DNA of 5,121 nucleotides, taken from NCBI GenBank assembly GCA_013042895.1, contig JABDPD010000195.1:1-5121 (forward strand), in the 5' to 3' direction. Under the pieces are notes generated by a model. It saw nothing but the letters and a program-made list of their open reading frames with translations. It was not told where the DNA came from and did no database searches. Origin of the DNA: Boseongicola sp. Lineage in GTDB: Bacteria > Pseudomonadota > Alphaproteobacteria > Rhodobacterales > Rhodobacteraceae. A program made the translations under genes and the position numbers. Positions 1-5,121 of the stretch are shown here, in pieces. Numbering within the stretch: the first letter of the stretch is position 1; every line of letters begins with the position of its first letter.

Positions 1-47
1 ATACACACTTGAACCGCCCCTAAAACTCCCGCAGAACCATGGAAACC

Positions 48-53
48 AGGGGA
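48..53 (+). promoter_or_regulatory. Ribosome binding site of xth
   Basis: AGGGGA lies six bases before the ATG at 60. It decides the start, because it falls inside the longer reading frame from the ATG at 39, which has no comparable purine-rich tract upstream of it. Confidence 0.7.
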
Positions 54-59
54 CAGTCC

Positions 60-842
60 ATGCGCATCGCTACCTTCAACATCAACGGCATCAAAGCCCG
101 TATCGGCGCTCTCACAGACTGGCTCAATGACCAAAAACCTGACGTCGCCTTTCTGCAGGAAATCAAATCCGTTGATGAGAACTTCCCTCGCGAACATTTC
201 CAAGACCTTGGCTATACCGTTGAAACTCATGGACAAAAGTCCTTCAACGGCGTGGCGATCCTTTCGCGACTTCCGCTCGAAGATGTGACCCGCGGCCTGC
301 CCGGCGACGACAGTGATGAACAAGCCCGCTGGATCGAGGCGACCGTGATTGGTGACAAAAGACCCGTCCGCGTATGCGGTCTCTATATGCCCAACGGCAA
401 CCCATGCCCCGGCCCAAAATACGACTATAAGCTCGCCTGGATGCGACGCATGAAGATTCGCGCGCAAACCCTTCTAAACACAGAAGAACCCGGCGTCATG
501 TGCGGCGACTACAACGTCATTCCTCAAGACGAGGACGCCGCCCGCCCCGAAGCATGGCAAACCGACGCCCTCGCTCGCCCCGAAACCCGCGCCGCCTACC
601 GCGAGATTTTGAACCTTGGCTTCACGGAAGCCTTTCGCGCCCGCACCTTGGGGCCCGAAAACTACTCGTTCTGGGACTACCAGGCCGGAGCGTGGAACCG
701 AAACGATGGCATCCGCATCGACCTTCATCTCCTCACCCCTCAAGCCGCTGATCTTCTTCAAAATTGCTGGATCGAAAGCGCTGTTCGGGGCCGCGAGAAA
801 CCCTCCGACCACGTCCCCGTCTGGCTGGAACTCGACGCCTGA
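60..842 (+). CDS. xth: Exodeoxyribonuclease III (AP endonuclease, ExoIII/XthA type)
   Basis: This cytoplasmic Mg-dependent enzyme of the exonuclease-endonuclease-phosphatase fold cuts 5' to abasic sites and removes 3' blocking groups and 3' nucleotides from duplex DNA in base excision repair. Its 260 residues carry the family motifs in order: FNINGIKAR (6-14, with N7), LQEIK (32-36, metal ligand E34), YMPNGNP (109-115, catalytic Tyr109 at the E. coli position), CGDYNVIP (148-155, Asp150 and Asn152), YSFWDY (202-207), RID (219-221) and the C-terminal SDHVPV (249-254, the catalytic Asp-His pair). Length is close to the 268 residues of E. coli ExoIII, and nothing is missing. I chose the ATG at 60 over the in-frame ATG at 39 because the family begins MRIATFNINGIKAR and AGGGGA (48-53) lies six bases before it; the upstream ATG would add seven atypical residues. 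A secreted-protein gene follows 62 bases downstream on the same strand. No LexA box is seen in the 59 bases upstream. Confidence 0.97.
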   Translation: MRIATFNINGIKARIGALTDWLNDQKPDVAFLQEIKSVDENFPREHFQDLGYTVETHGQKSFNGVAILSRLPLEDVTRGLPGDDSDEQARWIEATVIGDKRPVRVCGLYMPNGNPCPGPKYDYKLAWMRRMKIRAQTLLNTEEPGVMCGDYNVIPQDEDAARPEAWQTDALARPETRAAYREILNLGFTEAFRARTLGPENYSFWDYQAGAWNRNDGIRIDLHLLTPQAADLLQNCWIESAVRGREKPSDHVPVWLELDA

Positions 843-843
843 C

Positions 844-876
844 ATCAACGCCACATTTTCGCCCGCACCCGTTGAT
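844..876. repeat. Short inverted repeat between xth and the PPGLAKK gene
   Basis: ATCAACG (844-850) and CGTTGAT (870-876) are perfect 7-base inverted copies separated by 19 bases, just after the xth stop. A short T run (TTTT, 881-884) follows after four bases. The stem is AT-rich and the loop long, so at best it is a weak terminator or mRNA-processing hairpin between the two genes. It may be chance. Confidence 0.3.
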
Positions 877-893
877 AACCTTTTGGAAACTCC

Positions 894-897
894 GGAG
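894..897 (+). promoter_or_regulatory. Ribosome binding site of the PPGLAKK protein gene
   Basis: GGAG lies seven bases before the ATG at 905. It fixes the start there and rejects the 47-residue upstream extension, which overlaps xth and lacks signal-peptide character at its N-terminus. Confidence 0.7.
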
Positions 898-904
898 ACG
901 CAAA

Positions 905-1318
905 ATGAAGTACCTTATCCCAAGCGCCCTCACAGCACTCGCACTGGTCAGCGCACCAACCGACACCTTTGCCGCCGGAAAAGGCGCTAAAAACTGCCCG
1001 CCGGGTCTCGCAAAGAAAACTCCGGCCTGCGTTCCGCCCGGGCTCGCAAAAAAGGGTGGCTACGCTATCGGGGATCACGTTTATGATCCCGATTATGTCA
1101 TCCTCAGAAACGGCGACCGCGTGATTTTCGAGGGACGCGAATACACGGTTGTCGACACAACGAGCGGCACTATCCTACGCCGCGGGAACGACAGTTACCG
1201 GCTTCCACGTGACCGATCTTCAGACTACGTGCGTATCGGAGACAATCTGATCAAGGTCGACCGCCAAACAAAGGAAGTCATCGAACTGATCCGCCTCGCC
1301 GACCTTATCCTCGGCTAA
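905..1318 (+). CDS. Small secreted protein with tandem PPGLAKK motif, RcnB-like C-terminus
   Basis: This 137-residue protein has no function I can assign with confidence. It starts with a Sec-type signal peptide (MKYLIPSALTALALVSA, likely cleaved near residue 23-24 after TFA or FAA), so the mature part should be periplasmic. Next comes a basic linker with two copies of PPGLAKK (residues 32-38 and 44-50), each preceded by a cysteine (Cys31, Cys42). The C-terminal half (about 53-137) is predicted beta-rich and ends in YVRIGDNLIKVDRQTKEVIE followed by a hydrophobic tail, resembling the C-terminal domain of RcnB-type periplasmic proteins; RcnB itself is linked to nickel/cobalt homeostasis in E. 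coli. That similarity is from motif memory and metal binding is not shown. It lies 62 bases after xth on the same strand and converges on uvrA. I recall relatives in marine Rhodobacterales sometimes being labelled excinuclease ABC subunit A; no ATPase or nuclease motif here supports that, and it is probably a label carried over from the neighbouring uvrA. Confidence 0.85.
   Translation: MKYLIPSALTALALVSAPTDTFAAGKGAKNCPPGLAKKTPACVPPGLAKKGGYAIGDHVYDPDYVILRNGDRVIFEGREYTVVDTTSGTILRRGNDSYRLPRDRSSDYVRIGDNLIKVDRQTKEVIELIRLADLILG
998..1054 (+). repeat. Coding tandem repeat (two PPGLAKK units)
   Basis: Two 21-base units (998-1018 and 1034-1054) start 36 bases apart and both encode PPGLAKK. They differ at the nucleotide level (CCGCCGGGTCTC versus CCGCCCGGGCTC, and AAGAAA versus AAAAAG). 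The peptide is conserved while bases have drifted, which points to an old duplication kept by selection on the protein. Confidence 0.7.
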
Positions 1319-1341
1319 TCCGCAATCGTCGGCCAGCAAAA

Positions 1342-1386
1342 CTCGCTTGAGCGTCCACCAGCGACTACTCCATCGACCTCAACGAG
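1342..1386. terminator. Imperfect hairpin in the convergent gap, possible shared transcription end
   Basis: CTCGCTTGAGCGTC (1342-1355) pairs with GACCTCAACGAG (1375-1386) over 12 base pairs, with two single-C bulges (1346 and 1352) and a 19-base loop. It is the only sizeable fold I found between the stop codons of the two converging genes, so it could slow polymerase in both directions. There is no T tract on either side, so it is not a standard intrinsic terminator; termination here may be Rho-dependent. Confidence 0.3.
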
Positions 1387-1391
1387 CCCCG

Positions 1392-4253
1392 TTACTCCGC
1401 CGCAACACGCGCCACACCAAGCATCTCTGCCAGATAGTGCCCCGTATGCGACGCCTCTATCAAAGCAACCTCTTCAGGCGTGCCCACAGCTACAATCTCC
1501 CCGCCTCCATCACCACCTTCAGGTCCGATATCGATGATCCAATCGGCCGTTTTTATCACATCTAAATTGTGCTCAATCACCACAACAGAATTGCCCTGCT
1601 CCACCAATTCATGCAGCACTTCCAACAGCTTGCGCACATCTTCAAAATGCAAACCCGTTGTGGGTTCATCGAGAATATAGAGCGTCCGCCCGGTTGATCG
1701 TTTTGCTAACTCCTTCGAGAGTTTCACGCGCTGCGCCTCACCGCCCGACAGCGTCGTCGCCTGTTGCCCAACCTTGATATAGCCAAGCCCAACACGCATC
1801 AGTGCATCCATCTTCTCGCGGATCGAGGGCACCGCTTTAAAGAACGTCTGAGCATCCTCCACGGTCATATCCAACACGTCCGCAATCGACTTGCCCTTGA
1901 AGCGGATTTCCAGCGTCTCGCGATTGTACCGCGCGCCCTTGCAGGTCTCGCAGGTCACATAAACGTCCGGCAAAAAGTGCATCTCAATCTTGATTACACC
2001 ATCACCCTGACAGGCCTCGCAGCGTCCGCCTTTTACGTTGAATGAGAAACGTCCCGGCTTGTAGCCACGCGCCTTTGACTCCGGCAGACCGGCAAACCAA
2101 TCCCGGATCGGCGTAAACGCTCCTGTGTATGTTGCCGGATTCGATCGCGGCGTCCGTCCGATCGGTCGTTGGTCGATATCAATAACTTTATCTAGGAATT
2201 CCAATCCCTTAATTGTCTCACACGGTGCTGGCGTCTGCCGAGCGCCATTGAGACGCATCGAGGCGGTTTTAAACAGTGTCTCAATCGTCAGCGTAGACTT
2301 CCCGCCACCGGACACACCGGTCACACAAACAAATTTTCCGAGAGGAAATTCCGCCGTCACGTCCTTCAAATTGTTGCCGGTCGCTCCAACAACCTTCAAC
2401 ACCTTCTTATTCCCGTTACGCCGCTCGCTTGGCACTGCTATCTCACGGCGCCCTGCAAGGTAGTCACCCGTCACACTCTTTTTGTTCGCGATGATCTTTG
2501 CAGGCGTGCCTTGCGCAACCACCTCGCCACCATGAACGCCCGCACCGGGCCCAATATCGAACACATAGTCGGCTTCTCGTATGGCTTCCTCGTCGTGCTC
2601 AACCACGATCACCGTATTGCCCTGATCGCGCAGGTTCTTCAGCGTTAGAAGAAGGCGATCATTGTCGCGTTGATGAAGCCCAATCGACGGCTCATCCAGC
2701 ACGTAAAGCACACCCGTCAGACCTGAGCCAATCTGGCTCGCCAACCGGATTCGCTGACTCTCGCCACCAGACAAAGTGCCCGCGTTACGCGCTAGCGTCA
2801 GATACTCCAATCCAACATTGTTGAGGAACCCCAACCGTTCCCGGATCTCCTTCAAAATCGCCCGCGCAATCTCATTGTTTTGCGCGCTTAACGCATCCGG
2901 AGCCGCCTCAATCCACGCCAGCGCCTCACGGATTGACATCTGCACAACTTGACCCACGTGCAGCCCACCAATTTTTACCGCCAAAGCCTCTGGTCTCAAA
3001 CGAAACCCGCCGCAGGTCCCGCACGAACGATTGTTCTGAAACCGTTCAAATTCCTCTCTGATCCAATTCGAATCCGTCTCGCGATACCGCCGTTCCATGT
3101 TAGGAATGACACCCTCAAACGGTCGCGAAACCTGATAGACACGCCCGCCCTCATCGTAGCGGAATTTGATCTCCTCTTTGCCCGATCCATACAGGAACAC
3201 TTGCTGCACTTTTTCAGGCAAATCCTTCCATTTCGTTTCTTTGTCGAAATCAAAATGCTTCGCAATTGCTTCAATTGTTTGCAAAAAATACGGGGACTTG
3301 CCCTTGCGCCAGGGTGCTAAGGCTCCGTCATAGATTTTCAAGTTTTTATCGGGGACGACCAAGCGCTCGTCAAAGAACAGCTCAACACCAAGCCCGTCGC
3401 ACGACGGACAAGCACCGAATGGAGCGTTGAACGAAAACAGCCGAGGCTCGATCTCAGGGATGGTGAAACCACTGACAGGACAGGCAAATTTCTCCGAAAA
3501 CGTGAAACGCTCGGCCTCTTCATCTTCCTTTACAGCCGTCTCGAGGATCGCAATTCCGTCCGCCAAATCCAACGCTGTGCGAAACGAATCCGCTAGGCGT
3601 GTCTCAAGCCCTTCGCGCACGACAAGGCGGTCTACAACCACATCAATGTCGTGACGAAACTTTTTATCCAAAGTCGGAGGTTCGTCCAATTCATAGAATT
3701 GTCCGTCAACTTTTACGCGTTGAAATCCCTGTTTACGAAGTTCTAAGAATTCCTTGCGATATTCACCTTTACGGTCACGCACGATGGGGGCCAAAAGAAA
3801 CGCCCGGGTCCCCTCCTCCATCGTCATAACGCGATCAACCATGTCTTGCACTTGTTGTGCTTCAATCGGCAAACCTGTTGCCGGCGAATAAGGAGTTCCC
3901 GCGCGCGCAAACAAAAGGCGCAGATAGTCATAAATCTCAGTCACTGTGCCCACGGTCGAACGCGGGTTCTTCGATGTTGTCTTCTGCTCAATCGAAATCG
4001 CAGGCGACAAACCCGAGATATGATCGACGTCGGGCTTCTCCATCATATCAAGGAACTGACGCGCATAGGCCGACAGGCTCTCGACATATCGACGCTGGCC
4101 CTCCGCATAGACCGTATCGAAGGCCAGCGAGGATTTGCCCGAACCTGACAGCCCGGTGATCACGACCAATTTGTCGCGCGGAATGTCGACATCGATATTC
4201 TTCAGATTGTGTTCTCGCGCGCCGCGCACTTCGATGTTCTTTAACTCGGCCAT
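1392..4253 (-). CDS. uvrA: UvrABC excinuclease subunit A (UvrA)
   Basis: UvrA is the cytoplasmic ABC-type ATPase dimer that finds bulky DNA lesions and loads UvrB in nucleotide excision repair. The 953-residue product is full length (E. coli 940). In order it has: Walker A GLSGSGKS (34-41); the UvrB-binding and insertion regions (roughly 120-400); a first zinc module reading CPVS (258-261) with CPSC (282-285); CGTC (411-414); ABC signature LSGGE (494-498); Walker B LYVLDEP (516-522); second Walker A GVSGGGKS (646-653); an intact four-cysteine zinc finger, CEAC (745-748) and CETC (768-771); second signature LSGGEAQ (835-841); and Walker B LYILDEP (858-864). Both ATPase sites look intact. The odd point is Ser261 where many UvrAs have Cys. 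I chose the ATG at 4253 because the family begins [20 protein letters not shown] and GAGG lies seven bases upstream; a TTG at 4307 would add 18 atypical residues. A LexA box 66 bases upstream indicates SOS control. The gene converges on the PPGLAKK gene and follows the MFS gene on the same strand after 92 bases. Confidence 0.98.
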   Translation of the reverse strand: MAELKNIEVRGAREHNLKNIDVDIPRDKLVVITGLSGSGKSSLAFDTVYAEGQRRYVESLSAYARQFLDMMEKPDVDHISGLSPAISIEQKTTSKNPRSTVGTVTEIYDYLRLLFARAGTPYSPATGLPIEAQQVQDMVDRVMTMEEGTRAFLLAPIVRDRKGEYRKEFLELRKQGFQRVKVDGQFYELDEPPTLDKKFRHDIDVVVDRLVVREGLETRLADSFRTALDLADGIAILETAVKEDEEAERFTFSEKFACPVSGFTIPEIEPRLFSFNAPFGACPSCDGLGVELFFDERLVVPDKNLKIYDGALAPWRKGKSPYFLQTIEAIAKHFDFDKETKWKDLPEKVQQVFLYGSGKEEIKFRYDEGGRVYQVSRPFEGVIPNMERRYRETDSNWIREEFERFQNNRSCGTCGGFRLRPEALAVKIGGLHVGQVVQMSIREALAWIEAAPDALSAQNNEIARAILKEIRERLGFLNNVGLEYLTLARNAGTLSGGESQRIRLASQIGSGLTGVLYVLDEPSIGLHQRDNDRLLLTLKNLRDQGNTVIVVEHDEEAIREADYVFDIGPGAGVHGGEVVAQGTPAKIIANKKSVTGDYLAGRREIAVPSERRNGNKKVLKVVGATGNNLKDVTAEFPLGKFVCVTGVSGGGKSTLTIETLFKTASMRLNGARQTPAPCETIKGLEFLDKVIDIDQRPIGRTPRSNPATYTGAFTPIRDWFAGLPESKARGYKPGRFSFNVKGGRCEACQGDGVIKIEMHFLPDVYVTCETCKGARYNRETLEIRFKGKSIADVLDMTVEDAQTFFKAVPSIREKMDALMRVGLGYIKVGQQATTLSGGEAQRVKLSKELAKRSTGRTLYILDEPTTGLHFEDVRKLLEVLHELVEQGNSVVVIEHNLDVIKTADWIIDIGPEGGDGGGEIVAVGTPEEVALIEASHTGHYLAEMLGVARVAAE

Positions 4254-4260
4254 TCGCTCA

Positions 4261-4264
4261 CCTC
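4261..4264 (-). promoter_or_regulatory. Ribosome binding site of uvrA
   Basis: Read on the minus strand, GAGG lies seven bases before the ATG at 4253, within AAGAGGTGAGCGAATG. It supports this ATG over the upstream in-frame TTG at 4307, which has no such tract. Confidence 0.75.
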
Positions 4265-4279
4265 TTGCCTTACCCCGGA

Positions 4280-4307
4280 GAGATAGCGACGCTGCCGCAA
4301 ACCTCAA
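4280..4307 (-). promoter_or_regulatory. Weak candidate uvrA promoter
   Basis: On the minus strand TTGAGG (4307-4302) could serve as a -35 element, with TATCTC (4285-4280) as a poor -10 after 16 bases. This would put the transcript start near 4273 and leave a leader of about 20 bases that still holds the ribosome binding site. An alternative -35, TTGTAA (4329-4324), lies inside the LexA box but has no good -10 at 16-18 bases. Neither is strong; the true promoter cannot be fixed by eye. Confidence 0.25.
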
Positions 4308-4318
4308 TGGCGCAAATA

Positions 4319-4333
4319 GAACATTACAAGAAC
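4319..4333 (-). promoter_or_regulatory. LexA operator (SOS box) of uvrA, alphaproteobacterial type
   Basis: The minus strand reads GTTC-TTGTAAT-GTTC, a perfect match to the direct-repeat operator GTTC-N7-GTTC bound by LexA in alphaproteobacteria. It is not the CTG-N10-CAG palindrome of gammaproteobacteria. It lies 66-80 bases upstream of the uvrA ATG and 11 bases after the stop codon of the MFS gene, so within the gap where the uvrA promoter must be if uvrA is transcribed on its own. uvrA is a known LexA target in this class, so motif and context agree. Confidence 0.88.
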
Positions 4334-4345
4334 ATTAACGGTGCG

Positions 4346-5121
4346 TCACGCGGAATTCGCAATCTTTCTGTGGATAAGCCAGACGAAAACAAATCCCACA
4401 GCAGAAACACCCATCGCGACAAGCGCCAGACCATCGAAACCAAAGACAGCAACGGCGGCGAACAAAGGCGCCGAGGCCGCGGTCCCAATGTTGCCAAGCT
4501 GAGCAAGCGCGCCATTGGCGCGCGCTTGATCGGCGGGATCCTCATTCAACGCTGGCACGTTCGCAAAAGACGCACCAGGTACCAGCCCAATTACCACGAA
4601 CAACGCCAGAACGACCCAGACCTGAACGCCACTTGGCAGCGAAAGCGCTCCTGCAAGGCCAAGAACGGTCAATAAAAACCCTGCCAACAAAATGGACTTC
4701 GGCGCAAACCAACGCGCCAGCCACCCAGCACCAAATGTACCAACCAAGGCTACCAAAGGCAAAACTGGCGCCGTCCATATCCCGATCGCACCCGGAAGAA
4801 ACGTGAGCAGACCGAGGAATATCACTGTGTGACAAAGGAACCCCAGCGCCGGAGCAACCATGCGCGGATTGGTATAGATCGCGACATGGCGCGCCCAAAC
4901 GTTACCCTCCCAGGCCCCGCGCGCCACACCGCGCGGCAACATCGGCCAAAGCACAGCTACCAACACTAACCCGAACACACCGTGCGCTACGAAAACTTGT
5001 GACGGCCCGCCCAGCATTGGGATTACCGCCGCTGCTCCCGCAAATCCAACGCCAAAAAAAGTCCCCCAAAGCCCCATCGCAACCGGCACGTCTTTCGGGT
5101 GTGAAATCGCCGCCATCAACG
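4346..5121 (-). CDS. Major facilitator superfamily transporter, C-terminal part (5' end outside the window)
   Basis: The frame runs off the window edge and supplies the last 257 residues plus the stop, so about a third of a usual 390-400 residue MFS protein is missing. Counted from the leucine codon at 5119, hydrophobic segments lie near 15-36, 42-62, 87-109, 112-135, 141-160, 166-188, 210-228 and 229-249. These eight fit helices 5-12, with the central cytoplasmic loop at about 63-86 (including RGVARGAWEGN). The loop GWLARWFAPK (132-141) resembles the conserved loop between helices 8 and 9. A polar stretch, NEDPADQARANGALAQLGN (192-210), precedes helix 11. It should be an inner-membrane secondary transporter, probably drug/H+ antiporter-like in layout, but substrate and direction cannot be read from this part. 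The TTG/ATG at 5119-5114 are internal codons (Leu-Met), not a credible start, because helices 1-4 would be lost. uvrA follows on the same strand after 92 bases, with its own regulatory site. Confidence 0.85.
   Translation of the reverse strand, partial: LMAAISHPKDVPVAMGLWGTFFGVGFAGAAAVIPMLGGPSQVFVAHGVFGLVLVAVLWPMLPRGVARGAWEGNVWARHVAIYTNPRMVAPALGFLCHTVIFLGLLTFLPGAIGIWTAPVLPLVALVGTFGAGWLARWFAPKSILLAGFLLTVLGLAGALSLPSGVQVWVVLALFVVIGLVPGASFANVPALNEDPADQARANGALAQLGNIGTAASAPLFAAVAVFGFDGLALVAMGVSAVGFVFVWLIHRKIANSA
4507..4523. repeat. Strong GC-rich inverted repeat inside the MFS gene
   Basis: GCGCGCC (4507-4513) and GGCGCGC (4517-4523) are perfect inverted copies around a three-base ATT centre. With a two-base bulge the pairing extends to CAAG/CTTG at the flanks (4504-4528). 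It lies in the codons for RANGALAQ, so alanine/arginine codon use may explain it, but the mRNA would fold tightly here. Confidence 0.5.

Noticed and set aside
9..37. Possible xth promoter (TTGAAC at 9-14) or a GAAC pair at 11-14 and 34-37 as a LexA box
   Set aside because: No -10-like hexamer stands 16-18 bases after TTGAAC, and the GAAC copies are 19 bases apart instead of the required seven.
39..59. Upstream ATG start for xth (seven extra residues)
   Set aside because: The family starts MRIATFNINGIKAR, and the ribosome binding site at 48-53 lies inside this extension.
474..854. 126-residue minus-strand open frame antisense to xth
   Set aside because: It lies entirely opposite conserved ExoIII motifs and has no recognisable domain or ribosome binding site.
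764..904. Long N-terminal extension of the PPGLAKK protein overlapping xth
   Set aside because: The 47 residues are arginine-rich shadow translation of xth. The ATG at 905 has a good ribosome binding site and starts a clear signal peptide.
4254..4307. Upstream TTG start of uvrA adding 18 residues
   Set aside because: It is a rarer start codon with no ribosome binding site, and it would run through the likely promoter region. The ATG at 4253 matches the family N-terminus.
4369..4377. Perfect DnaA box (TTATCCACA on the minus strand)
   Set aside because: It is a single 9-base match inside the MFS coding sequence (codons for Leu-Ile-His), with no cluster of boxes, AT-rich tract or origin-linked gene nearby.
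4265..4675. 136-residue plus-strand open frame antisense to the MFS gene
   Set aside because: Highly charged, low-complexity composition without domain motifs. It is a shadow of the transporter reading frame, which shows clear membrane helices.
5114..5119. TTG/ATG near the window edge as the start of the MFS gene
   Set aside because: The frame stays open to the edge, and starting here would leave only eight helices, so these are internal Leu and Met codons.

Overview
The window looks like chromosomal DNA from an alphaproteobacterium, most likely from the Rhodobacterales/Rhodobacteraceae. Three things point there. A perfect alphaproteobacterial-type LexA operator (GTTC-N7-GTTC) sits upstream of uvrA. 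UvrA has an alphaproteobacterial flavour, with [19 protein letters not shown] in the first zinc module and GGGKST in the second Walker A. A small secreted protein with two PPGLAKK motifs lies beside uvrA. The taxonomic call is inference from sequence style, not a database match.

Layout: positions 60-842 (+) encode exodeoxyribonuclease III (xth). After 62 bases, 905-1318 (+) encode a 137-residue secreted protein with a duplicated PPGLAKK motif and an RcnB-like C-terminal part. A 73-base convergent gap (1319-1391) holds an imperfect hairpin. Positions 1392-4253 (-) encode full-length UvrA (953 residues). The 92-base gap 4254-4345 carries the uvrA ribosome binding site, a weak candidate promoter and a LexA box. 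Positions 4346-5121 (-) are the C-terminal two thirds of a major facilitator superfamily (MFS) transporter whose start lies beyond the window.

Functionally, two DNA repair genes converge here: the AP endonuclease/3' exonuclease of base excision repair (xth) and the damage sensor of nucleotide excision repair (uvrA). Only uvrA shows an SOS operator. The PPGLAKK protein and the transporter have no evident role in repair. No tRNA, rRNA, CRISPR array, insertion sequence or phage-like gene is visible, and no stretch longer than 100 bases lacks a gene.

I see no previously undescribed system. The points most worth a second look are the SOS box, the uncharacterised PPGLAKK protein between xth and uvrA, and the missing cysteine in UvrA's first zinc module.
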